Assembly: GCA_946187475.1 (NCBI GenBank)
Contig: CAMHRJ010000021.1
Coordinates: forward strand, 1-15,817
From: an uncultured Clostridia bacterium
GTDB lineage: Bacteria > Bacillota > Clostridia > Oscillospirales > Oscillospiraceae
Direction of reading: 5' to 3'
DNA length: 15,817 bases
The notes under the pieces are model-generated. The model saw only the letters and a list, made by a program, of their open reading frames with translations, was not told the origin of the DNA and did no database searches. Positions within the stretch are counted from its first letter, which is position 1. Each line of letters opens with the position of its first letter. This document shows positions 1-6,577 of the stretch, one piece after another. A program made the position numbers and the translations under genes.

Positions 1-513
1 GACATCAGTGTCACCGATGCAGTGGAGGCGCCGGAGGACTTCAACGCCATCGGCTCCTGTCTGAAAAAGGAGTATATCTACAAGATCCACAACTCCCGCA
101 TCCGCAACGCCTTTCTGGAGCACCGGGCCTGCTTTTACCCCTATCCCCTCCAGATCGAGACCCTGCGTCAGGCGGGCAAGGCCTTCGAGGGCACCCACGA
201 CTTCGCCGCCGTGCGCAGCGTGGGCACCGAGACGAAAACCACCGTCCGCACGGTTTACTGGTGCACGGCGGAGCAGCAGGGCGAGGAGATCACCATCGCC
301 GTCTGCGCCGACGGGTTTCTGTATAATATGGTGCGGGCCATCGTGGGCACCATGGTCTACGCTTCCCACGGCAAGCTCCGCCCTGAGGACATCCCCGCCC
401 TGCTGGAGACCCGGGACCGCCGGCTCACCGGCCCCACCATGCCGCCCCAGGGGTTATACCTGAATCGCCTCTGGTACGACGGCCCAGTGGGCGAAATGAT
501 GCTGAAAGACTAA
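1..513 (+). CDS. truA: tRNA pseudouridine synthase A, C-terminal part (5' end outside window)
   Basis: The reading frame is open from base 1, so the start codon and the N-terminal catalytic Asp region lie outside the window; about 170 residues are visible. TruA converts uridines 38-40 of the tRNA anticodon arm to pseudouridine. Family landmarks seen are KEYIYKIHNS, the GTHDFAAV segment, TVRTVYW, the ADGFLYNMVRAIVGTM helix and the final LTGPTMPPQGLYL-NRLWY strand, in the usual order and ending where the family normally ends. The conserved TAP in the last motif is TMP here. A GTG at base 22 is in frame but would remove conserved sequence and is not the start. The gene is followed by a palindromic repeat and then a DUF5711 gene, which may be cotranscribed. 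Confidence 0.93.
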   Translation, partial: DISVTDAVEAPEDFNAIGSCLKKEYIYKIHNSRIRNAFLEHRACFYPYPLQIETLRQAGKAFEGTHDFAAVRSVGTETKTTVRTVYWCTAEQQGEEITIAVCADGFLYNMVRAIVGTMVYASHGKLRPEDIPALLETRDRRLTGPTMPPQGLYLNRLWYDGPVGEMMLKD

Positions 514-537
514 AACAACCCGAATCTACAATAGAAT

Positions 538-580
538 GTCATTGCGAACCAGTGACCGACGTCACTGGTGTGGCAATCCG
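538..580. repeat. Short intergenic palindromic repeat (ATTGC...GCAAT type)
   Basis: ACCAGTGAC (548-556) and GTCACTGGT (561-569) form a perfect 9-bp stem around a 4-base loop. The stem is flanked by ATTGC (541-545) and GCAAT (573-577), which also pair. The GTCATTGCGA start and GTGGCAATCCG end resemble a dispersed family of noncoding palindromes I know from gut Clostridia and other bacteria. It fills most of the 93-base gap between truA and the next gene. A short T-run at 584-588 lies 14 bases past the inner stem, so it could act as a weak terminator, but it is not a classic one. Confidence 0.75.
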
Positions 581-606
581 TTCTTTTTGCATGATTGGTA
601 ATGCCT

Positions 607-1692
607 ATGACACGAAAAAAACGAAAACTGAGCCGGCGCGGGTATCTGGTGCTGGGACTGCTGATTCTGGCGGCACTGCTGTTTGTGCTGTCGCTGGTGC
701 TGTTCCGCCAGGATGCCCCCGTCGGAGAGATCGAGACCACGCCCTACGCCCTGGACAGCAGTGCCCAGCAGCGCTTCGCCGCCATGGAAGGCGGACTGGC
801 CGTGGCCTCCGGCGAAGGGCTGCAGCTCTTTGACGAGTTCGGCGGCCTCATCGTGCGCCAGACGGCCACCATGTCCGAGCCCGCCGTCAGCGCCGCCGGG
901 AAGTTCGCCGCCGCCTGCGACGTGGGCGGCACCACGCTGATCACCGCGGACATCGAGGGAGGCATCAAGGAGCACGAGCTCACCAACGCCATCATCTCTG
1001 CCCGCCTCCTGCCCGACGGCTGGCTGGCCGTGGCCACGGAATCCCCGGGCTACAAAGGCATGGTCACGGTCTACGACGAGCACTTCGACGTGATCTACGA
1101 GTGGTACTCCGGCGAGGACTACGTCCTCAGCGCCGACCTCTCCGAAAACCATGTGCTGGCAGTGCTCTGCGCCGGCACCGGCGGGTCGAAGGTGCATCTG
1201 TTCGCCATGAACAGCGAGGAGGAGCGTGGCGTGTTCGTGGCGCCGGACCTGCTGCTGGACCTGCGCTGGGTCAGCGGGAGCCGTCTGGCGGTTTTGAGCG
1301 ACGCACGGCTCCTGCTGCTCACGGACAAGGGCGTGCAGGACTTTGAATACAGCTTCAGCGGTCTGCATCTCTATGACTACGACGTCAGTGACAGCGGCAT
1401 CTTCGCCCTGGCGCTCTCGGCTTACCGCAGCGGCGGCAACACCACCCTGATCACCCTCTCCGCCTCCGGCAAGGTGCTGGGCGAGCACACGGTGGAAAAG
1501 CTCACGGGCATCGACCTGCGTGGAAAGCAGGTGCTGGTCCGGGGCGGCAACCAGCTGACGCTCTTCAACCAGCAGCTGGAGGAGCTGCGCACCGCCCAGA
1601 TCGACGGCGTGGGCGTGCAGCAGGCCCTGCTGCTGAAAAACGGCGAAGCCCTGCTGGTCTACGACTATTCGGCTCAGGCCATTACCATATAA
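607..1692 (+). CDS. DUF5711 family membrane-anchored protein
   Basis: The protein has about 361 residues. A basic N-terminus (TRKKRKLSRR) leads into one hydrophobic helix (YLVLGLLILAALLFVLSLVL, about residues 12-31), followed by a large extracytoplasmic domain. The rest is a series of short beta-rich repeats (GLAVASGEGLQLFDEFG, KVHLFAMNSEE, TTLITLSASGKVLGEH, QLTLFNQQLEEL) resembling a PQQ/WD-like propeller, which matches the DUF5711 family of Clostridia; its function is unknown. ATG 601 and TTG 595 are also in frame. None of the three has a convincing Shine-Dalgarno, because the repeat at 538-580 sits just upstream. A gene for a CvpA-type membrane protein follows after 34 bases, suggesting cotranscription. 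The family call rests on recalled architecture, not on a search. Confidence 0.78.
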   Translation: MTRKKRKLSRRGYLVLGLLILAALLFVLSLVLFRQDAPVGEIETTPYALDSSAQQRFAAMEGGLAVASGEGLQLFDEFGGLIVRQTATMSEPAVSAAGKFAAACDVGGTTLITADIEGGIKEHELTNAIISARLLPDGWLAVATESPGYKGMVTVYDEHFDVIYEWYSGEDYVLSADLSENHVLAVLCAGTGGSKVHLFAMNSEEERGVFVAPDLLLDLRWVSGSRLAVLSDARLLLLTDKGVQDFEYSFSGLHLYDYDVSDSGIFALALSAYRSGGNTTLITLSASGKVLGEHTVEKLTGIDLRGKQVLVRGGNQLTLFNQQLEELRTAQIDGVGVQQALLLKNGEALLVYDYSAQAITI

Positions 1693-1726
1693 ATCGAATC
1701 AACCTGTACAGAAAGAGTTGGGTATT

Positions 1727-2440
1727 ATGAAGATTGCAATTACCGTCATATTTGTTCTGATTCTGCTGATCGCAGCCTGGAGCGGCTATAAGCGCGGCTT
1801 CATCCTCAGCGCAGCCAGTCTGGCGGCCATCGTGGTGTCGCTGTATCTGGCCTGTCTGCTGTCGGCGGCCTTCTCCGGGGAGATCGTCTCCGGCATGTAT
1901 CCCTTCGGCAAGGGCTACATCGACACCCAGATCGAGAACACGGTCATGCCGAAAATGGGCATCAGCGCCGATTTGAGCGTCAAGGATGCCCTGGCCAGCG
2001 ATCCGGACCGCACCCAGGAGTTCTGCGCCGAGACCTTCCGCGCCGCAGGCATCTCCGGCGGCCCGGCAGAGCAGATGGCTCAGGAGGCCATCGATTACAG
2101 CGCCGCCCAGCTGGTGGACATCCCCACCGCCGTGGCCCAGGTGTTCTGTGAGCGGCTGGCCTATGTGGTAGGCACGGTCATCGCCTTCATTCTGGTGCTG
2201 GTGCTGCTCATGGCCATCGGCAACATCCCGAATCTCACCTTCCGCATCCCCAACCACCCCCGTCTGGACGACGTGGGCGGCGCGGTGGCCGGTCTCATCA
2301 ACGGCGTGGCCTACTGCATCCTGCTGTGCTGGGCGCTGCAGTTTGCCGGCGCGCTCATCGGCCGGGAGACGCTGGAGCAGAGTCCCCTGGCGAGATTCTT
2401 CCTCAGCATCGACATTCTGACGGCCGGCGTCGGAATCTAA
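1727..2440 (+). CDS. CvpA family membrane protein
   Basis: The protein has 237 residues. ATG 1727 is chosen because AAAGAG lies 9 bases upstream; TTG 1718 is an in-frame alternative. The N-terminal half has two hydrophobic helices with the CvpA hallmark between them, AAWSGYKRGFI (about residues 16-26). A longer soluble stretch follows (about 47-140), then further helices (VVGTVIAFILVLVLLMAIG and the GGAVAGLINGVAYCILLCWAL region). The GGAVAGLINGV motif is the typical CvpA C-terminal signature. In proteobacteria CvpA is linked to colicin V export and envelope homeostasis; the role in Clostridia is not established. The gene lies between the DUF5711 gene and clpE with gaps of 34 and 36 bases, so it is probably in one transcript with them. 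Confidence 0.85.
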   Translation: MKIAITVIFVLILLIAAWSGYKRGFILSAASLAAIVVSLYLACLLSAAFSGEIVSGMYPFGKGYIDTQIENTVMPKMGISADLSVKDALASDPDRTQEFCAETFRAAGISGGPAEQMAQEAIDYSAAQLVDIPTAVAQVFCERLAYVVGTVIAFILVLVLLMAIGNIPNLTFRIPNHPRLDDVGGAVAGLINGVAYCILLCWALQFAGALIGRETLEQSPLARFFLSIDILTAGVGI

Positions 2441-2476
2441 GCCCATCCGTTTCTTTGGCAAAGGAGTATCGAACCT

Positions 2477-4774
2477 ATGCAGCCTACAACCTGCGCACGC
2501 TGCGGCAAAAACCTTGCCGTGGTGTTCATCACCCGCATCGAAAACGGCGAGAGTCACAACGAGGGACTCTGCCTCAAGTGCGCCCGCGAGCTTCACATCA
2601 AGCCCGTGGACGACGTCATCGAAAAAATGGGTCTCTCTGACGAGGACCTGGAGAATATCACCGGCGACATGATGGACCTGCTGCGCTCCGCCGAGGACCT
2701 GCCCGACAGCTCCGAGGACTCCGGGGAGAACGACGACGGCAAGACCGCCACCTTCCCCTTCCTCAGCCGGCTCTTCGGCGCCAACAACAGCATCCAGCCC
2801 GCCGAGGACGCTCCACGCAAGGAGCCGCCCAAGGACAGCCGGAACCAGAAGGAGCCCGCCCAGAAAAAGCGGAAGTTCCTGGACAGCTACAGCATCGACC
2901 TGACGGCCAGAGCCGCCGAGGGCAAGCTGGACCGCATGGTGGGCCGGGAGGAGGAGCTGGAGCGGGTGCTCCAGATTCTCAACCGCCGCCAGAAGAACAA
3001 TCCCTGTCTGATCGGCGAGCCCGGCGTGGGCAAAACCGCCATCGCCGAGGGTCTGGCCCAGCGCATTGCCGACGGCAATGTGCCCCACAAGCTCAAGGAC
3101 AAGCGCGTCCACCTGCTGGACCTCACGGCCCTGGTGGCAGGCACCCAGTTCCGGGGCCAGTTTGAGAGCCGCATGAAGGGTCTCATCGACGACATCCGCA
3201 AGGCCGGCAACGTCATCCTCGTCATCGACGAGGTGCACAACATCGTCGGCGCCGGCGACGCCGAAGGCAGCATGAACGCCGCCAACATCCTCAAGCCCGC
3301 CCTGTCCCGGGGCGAGATCCAGGTCATCGGCGCCACCACCTTCACCGAATACCGCAAGCACATCGAAAAGGACGCCGCGCTGGAGCGCCGGTTCCAGCCC
3401 GTCACCGTGGCGGAGCCCTCCATCGCCGAGAGCGTGGAGATCATCCAGGGCATCCGGAAATATTATGAGGAATTCCACCAGGTGGAGATCCCCGACGAGA
3501 TGTGCGCCGCCGCCGTTCGGCTCAGCGAGCGGTATATCACCGACCGTTACCTGCCGGACAAGGCCATCGACCTGATCGACGAGGCCTGCTCCGACGTGAA
3601 TCTGAAAAATCTCGCCCTGGTGCGCAAGGCCGAGCTGGAAAAGGAGCTGGCCGACTACGACCGGGAGCGGGAGCTGCTGCTGGCCGACACGGAAAACGAG
3701 GACTTCGCCCGCATGGCGGAGCTGCGCAGCCGCTCTCTGGTGGTGCAGGAGGAACTGGACGCCATCAACGCCCAGCCCCGCCCCCAGCTGACCACGGAGA
3801 ATCTGGCCCGGGTCATCGAGCTCTGGACCAAGATCCCCGCCTCCACCATCCGGGAGGACGAATTCAGCCGCATCGCCGAGCTGGGCGACCGGCTCCGGGC
3901 GCACATCGTGGGCCAGGACCAGGCCGTGGACACCGTCTGCGCCGCCATCCGCCGCAGCCGCGTGGGACTCCAGACCAAGCGCAAGCCCGTGAGCTTCATC
4001 TTCGTGGGCGGCACCGGCGTGGGCAAGACCGAGCTGGTCAAGCGCCTGGCCGCCGATCTCTTCGACGCGCCGGAGAGTCTGATTCGGCTGGATATGTCCG
4101 AGTTTATGGAGAAGTTCTCCGTCTCCCGGCTCATCGGCTCGCCGCCGGGCTATGTGGGCTATGACGAGGCCGGCCAGCTCACCGAGAAGATTCGCCGCCG
4201 GCCCTACAGCGTGGTCCTCTTCGATGAGATCGAAAAGGCCCACCCGGACGTGCTGAACATCCTGCTGCAGATCCTGGATGACGGCCGCATCACCGACGCC
4301 CAGGGCCGCACCGTGAACTTTGAAAATACCGTGGTCATCATGACCACCAACGCCGGCAGCACCACCAAGACCGGCGCTCTGGGCTTCGGCCTCACCGCCG
4401 ACGACCAGACCCGGGAGAAGGCCATGAAGGCCCTGCAGGACTTCCTGCGGCCGGAATTCATCAACCGCGTGGACGAGATCGTCTACTTCAACAAGCTGAC
4501 GGAAGAGAACTTCCGCAGCATCGCCAATCTGATGCTCACGGAGCTGAAGGACGTCATGGCCGAGCGGGGCATGACCCTCAGCTGGGACGAGCGCGTCATC
4601 GACCTGCTGGTGAAAAAGAGCTTCAGCGAGACCTACGGCGCCCGCAATCTCCGCCGCACCCTGCAAAAGGACGTGGAGGACGCCATTGCCGCCGCGCTGG
4701 TGGCAGAGCGCCGCCACAACGCCGCCGTGCAGCTGACCGCCGACGGCGAAACCGTACAAGTGAACCTATCCTGA
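2477..4774 (+). CDS. clpE: ATP-dependent Clp protease unfoldase, ClpE type
   Basis: This 765-residue Hsp100 protein has two AAA+ modules and unfolds proteins for ClpP. The N-terminus carries a zinc finger with Cys6, Cys9, Cys32 and Cys35, exactly the CX2CX22CX2C spacing of ClpE, in place of the ClpC N-domain. A low-complexity acidic linker follows (about 70-140). AAA-1 has Walker A GEPGVGKT (180-187) and Walker B VILVIDE (246-252). A short middle coiled coil lies near 380-430. AAA-2 has Walker A GGTGVGKT (511-518), Walker B VVLFDE (579-584) and sensor-2 GARNLRR. LGFG (635-638) sits where the ClpP-docking loop lies, so the protein should be able to work with ClpP. AAGGAG lies 10 bases before the ATG. 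I see no obvious CtsR heptad operator upstream. The macrodomain gene starts 15 bases after the stop codon. Confidence 0.93.
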   Translation: MQPTTCARCGKNLAVVFITRIENGESHNEGLCLKCARELHIKPVDDVIEKMGLSDEDLENITGDMMDLLRSAEDLPDSSEDSGENDDGKTATFPFLSRLFGANNSIQPAEDAPRKEPPKDSRNQKEPAQKKRKFLDSYSIDLTARAAEGKLDRMVGREEELERVLQILNRRQKNNPCLIGEPGVGKTAIAEGLAQRIADGNVPHKLKDKRVHLLDLTALVAGTQFRGQFESRMKGLIDDIRKAGNVILVIDEVHNIVGAGDAEGSMNAANILKPALSRGEIQVIGATTFTEYRKHIEKDAALERRFQPVTVAEPSIAESVEIIQGIRKYYEEFHQVEIPDEMCAAAVRLSERYITDRYLPDKAIDLIDEACSDVNLKNLALVRKAELEKELADYDRERELLLADTENEDFARMAELRSRSLVVQEELDAINAQPRPQLTTENLARVIELWTKIPASTIREDEFSRIAELGDRLRAHIVGQDQAVDTVCAAIRRSRVGLQTKRKPVSFIFVGGTGVGKTELVKRLAADLFDAPESLIRLDMSEFMEKFSVSRLIGSPPGYVGYDEAGQLTEKIRRRPYSVVLFDEIEKAHPDVLNILLQILDDGRITDAQGRTVNFENTVVIMTTNAGSTTKTGALGFGLTADDQTREKAMKALQDFLRPEFINRVDEIVYFNKLTEENFRSIANLMLTELKDVMAERGMTLSWDERVIDLLVKKSFSETYGARNLRRTLQKDVEDAIAAALVAERRHNAAVQLTADGETVQVNLS

Positions 4775-4789
4775 GGAGGACTGAACGAA

Positions 4790-5317
4790 ATGAACACCGA
4801 TCGCATTGAAATCATCCAGGGCGACATCACCAAATCCGAGGTGGACGCCATTGTGAACGCCGCCAACACCTCCCTGCTGGGCGGCGGCGGCGTGGACGGC
4901 GCCATCCACATGGCCGCCGGCAGCGCGCTGCTGGCCGAGTGCCGCACCCTGGGCGGCTGCAAGACCGGCGAGGCCAAGATCACCCGGGGCTATCGTCTGC
5001 CCGCCAAGCACGTCATCCACACCCCCGGCCCCCGCTACAAGGACGGCAACCACAACGAGGCCGAGCTGCTGGCCAACTGCTACCGCAACTGCCTGAAGCT
5101 GGCGGTGGAGAACCACTGCGCCACGGTAGACTTCCCCAGCATCAGCACCGGCGTTTACAGCGTCCCCCTGAACGACGCGGCGAAGATCGCCGTCCGCACC
5201 CTGGCCGAGACCCTGGAAAAGAACACCACCATCAAACGGGTGCGCATGGTCTGCTTCGATCAGAAGACCAAGACCGCCTATGAAAAAGCACTGGCCGAGC
5301 TGCAGGCCGAGGAGTGA
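4790..5317 (+). CDS. Macrodomain protein, O-acetyl-ADP-ribose deacetylase (MacroD/YmdB type)
   Basis: This single-domain macro protein of 175 residues is close to E. coli YmdB in length and motifs. GDIT opens the domain; VDAIVNAANTSLLGGGGVDG (18-37) carries the Asn pair and glycine loop that hold ADP-ribose; GAIH (37-40) follows; STGVYSVP (119-126) is the second ligand loop, with SVP where YmdB has GYP. The family hydrolyses O-acetyl-ADP-ribose and removes mono-ADP-ribose from proteins in the cytosol. AGGAGG (4774-4779) overlaps the clpE stop codon and lies 10 bases before the ATG, so translation is probably coupled to clpE. The rhomboid gene overlaps or directly abuts its end. The substrate here is not known. 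Confidence 0.92.
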   Translation: MNTDRIEIIQGDITKSEVDAIVNAANTSLLGGGGVDGAIHMAAGSALLAECRTLGGCKTGEAKITRGYRLPAKHVIHTPGPRYKDGNHNEAELLANCYRNCLKLAVENHCATVDFPSISTGVYSVPLNDAAKIAVRTLAETLEKNTTIKRVRMVCFDQKTKTAYEKALAELQAEE

Positions 5318-5325
5318 TGAACGCA

Positions 5326-5919
5326 ATGTTCGAAAGAGAGAGAATCGACGGCATCAATCTCAAATATAACGCCCCGGTGACCCTGACCTTCGCCCTGCTG
5401 AGCCTGCTGACGTTGGCGCTGGCGGAGTTCACCGACGGCTGGACCACGCAGAACCTTTTCTGCGTGTACAAGTCTCCCCTGTCCGACTATCTGACCTATC
5501 CCCGGTTCGTGCTCCATGTGCTGGGCAACACCGATCTCACCACCTGCATCGGCAATGTCATCATCCTGCTGGTGGTGGGCCCCGCGGCGGAGGATCGCTT
5601 CGGCAGTCCCAAGGTGCTGTTTGCGGTGCTGCTGACCGCCGTGGCCTCGGGCCTGATCATGTGGTTCCTGTTCCCGGACGCGGTGCTCATGGGCGCCAGC
5701 GGCGAGATCTTCATGTTCATGGTGCTGGCCAGCTTCGCCAGCGTGCGCGGGGGCTATGTGCCCATCACGCTGCTGCTGGTGCTGGTGCTGTATCTGGGCA
5801 GCGAGGTGCTCCAGGCCGTGTCCGGCACGGCCAATCTGGCCCAGCTGACCCACATCGCCGGCGGCGCCGTGGGCCTGCTGCTGGGACTGGTCTACAGCCG
5901 GAGCGCCGTCACGGCATGA
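5326..5919 (+). CDS. Rhomboid family intramembrane serine protease
   Basis: This protein of about 197 residues has six predicted membrane segments. The rhomboid catalytic pair is visible: GASG (123-126) with Ser125 as nucleophile, and THIAGGAVGLLLG with His176 as the base. The HVLGN...CIGNVIILLVVGP segment (64-86) matches the conserved loop 1/helix 2 region, and AEDRFGS follows it as in many Clostridial rhomboids. Rhomboids cut membrane proteins within or near the bilayer. ATG 5326 is preferred because GGAG lies 11 bases upstream. ATG 5317 overlaps the macrodomain stop (TGATG) but has the same SD only 2 bases away. The stop overlaps the next start (ATGA). It belongs to the clpE-macrodomain run. 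Confidence 0.9.
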   Translation: MFERERIDGINLKYNAPVTLTFALLSLLTLALAEFTDGWTTQNLFCVYKSPLSDYLTYPRFVLHVLGNTDLTTCIGNVIILLVVGPAAEDRFGSPKVLFAVLLTAVASGLIMWFLFPDAVLMGASGEIFMFMVLASFASVRGGYVPITLLLVLVLYLGSEVLQAVSGTANLAQLTHIAGGAVGLLLGLVYSRSAVTA

Positions 5920-6353
5920 ATCTGCTCGTAAGCGCCTGTCTGCTGGGCGAGGCCTGCCGCTATGACGCCAAAAGCAAGCCCCTTCCGTCTGAGACGCTCC
6001 GCCGTCTCCGGGAGCGGTACACGCTGATTCCCGTCTGCCCGGAGCAGGCCGGCGGACTTCCGACGCCCCGCGCGCCATCTGAGCGCCGGGGCGTCAAAGT
6101 CGTCACGGAGGCAGGCCGGGACGTGACCGCGGAATACGAAGCTGGCGCTGCCTTCGCCGTGAAGCTGGCAAAGGAGCACGGCTGCGAAGCCGCTCTGCTC
6201 AAGGCCCGCAGCCCTTCCTGCGGGAAGAACGAGATTTATGACGGAACCTTCACCCGTACCCTGACCACCGGCCGCGGCGTCACCGCCGAAGCCCTGCTGA
6301 AACTCGGCGTGAGGGTCCATACGGAAGAAGAAATCCATTTGCTGATCGACTGA
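5916..6353 (+). CDS. DUF523 family protein (TudS thiouracil desulfidase-like)
   Basis: The protein has 145 residues and starts in an ATGA overlap with the rhomboid stop. All DUF523 signatures are present: VSACLLGEACRYD (5-17), PVCPEQAGGLPTPR (39-52), and KARSPSCGKNEIYDGTF (96-112). Cys8, Cys41 and Cys102 are the three invariant cysteines. In the characterised member TudS they hold a [4Fe-4S] cluster that removes sulfur from 2-thiouracil or 4-thio-uridine compounds. Cys14 is an extra conserved Cys. Whether this protein has that activity is an inference from the family. Element A follows directly and the tRNA-thiolation operon mnmG-mnmA begins 224 bases downstream, which makes a link to thiouridine metabolism plausible. 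Confidence 0.88.
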   Translation: MNLLVSACLLGEACRYDAKSKPLPSETLRRLRERYTLIPVCPEQAGGLPTPRAPSERRGVKVVTEAGRDVTAEYEAGAAFAVKLAKEHGCEAALLKARSPSCGKNEIYDGTFTRTLTTGRGVTAEALLKLGVRVHTEEEIHLLID

Positions 6354-6359
6354 ACTCGA

Positions 6360-6381
6360 TTGGAACAATGTTGGAACATGG
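6360..6381. repeat. 11-bp tandem direct repeat
   Basis: TTGGAACAATG (6360-6370) is followed at once by TTGGAACATGG (6371-6381). A near-complement, CCATGTCCAAC, occurs at 6476-6486 inside element A, so a long-range stem is possible. The repeat could simply be chance; no function is assigned. Confidence 0.4.
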
Positions 6382-6387
6382 GATCTC

Positions 6388-6534
6388 GGCTCCCTCTGAG
6401 AGGGAGCTGGCACGGCGTCAGCCGTGACTGAGGGAGAGAGCTTTACCGCACGTATGCACTCAGTTTCATGCATACCATGTCCAACGTCCGCTCCCTCAGT
6501 CAGCTTCGCTGACAGCTCCCTCGCCGAGGGAGCC
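6388..6534. repeat. MITE-like palindromic repeat, element A
   Basis: This noncoding element of about 147 bp fills most of the 224-base gap between the DUF523 gene and mnmG. Its left end has two nested hairpins: GCTCCCTC/GAGGGAGC (6389-6396 with 6400-6407) and CACGGC/GCCGTG (6411-6416 with 6421-6426), followed by ACTGAGGGAG. The right end is the near-reverse complement of the left: CTCCCTCAGT (6491-6500), a TCAGC/GCTGA hairpin, and GCTCCCTC/GAGGGAGC. The core (6437-6490) contains TTTACCGCA. The same order of motifs recurs at 11691-11847 (element B). There is no ORF. The remaining bases of the gap (6535-6577) show only the mnmG Shine-Dalgarno and no clear promoter. Confidence 0.85.
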
Positions 6535-6577
6535 AAGTGAGGGCGGCAATTACTCCACACTGATTTGAGGTAACACC

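Noticed and set aside
1682..4759. A 1025-codon open frame on the minus strand opposite clpE and the CvpA gene
   Set aside because: It is a composition shadow of high-GC codons on the opposite strand: the residues are a Gly/Ala/Val/His/Leu-rich blend with no domain, and the plus strand carries clear clpE motifs.
5661..6353. A 230-codon frame that includes the DUF523 protein with a long N-terminal extension
   Set aside because: The extension overlaps the rhomboid gene in another frame and is rich in Ala/Gly/Arg; the DUF523 family starts at the MNLLVSACLLG segment, at the ATGA overlap.
6388..6534. Possible CRISPR fragment, because of repeated hairpin motifs
   Set aside because: There are no regular repeat-spacer units; the motifs are inverted arms of a single element that recurs as a whole elsewhere.
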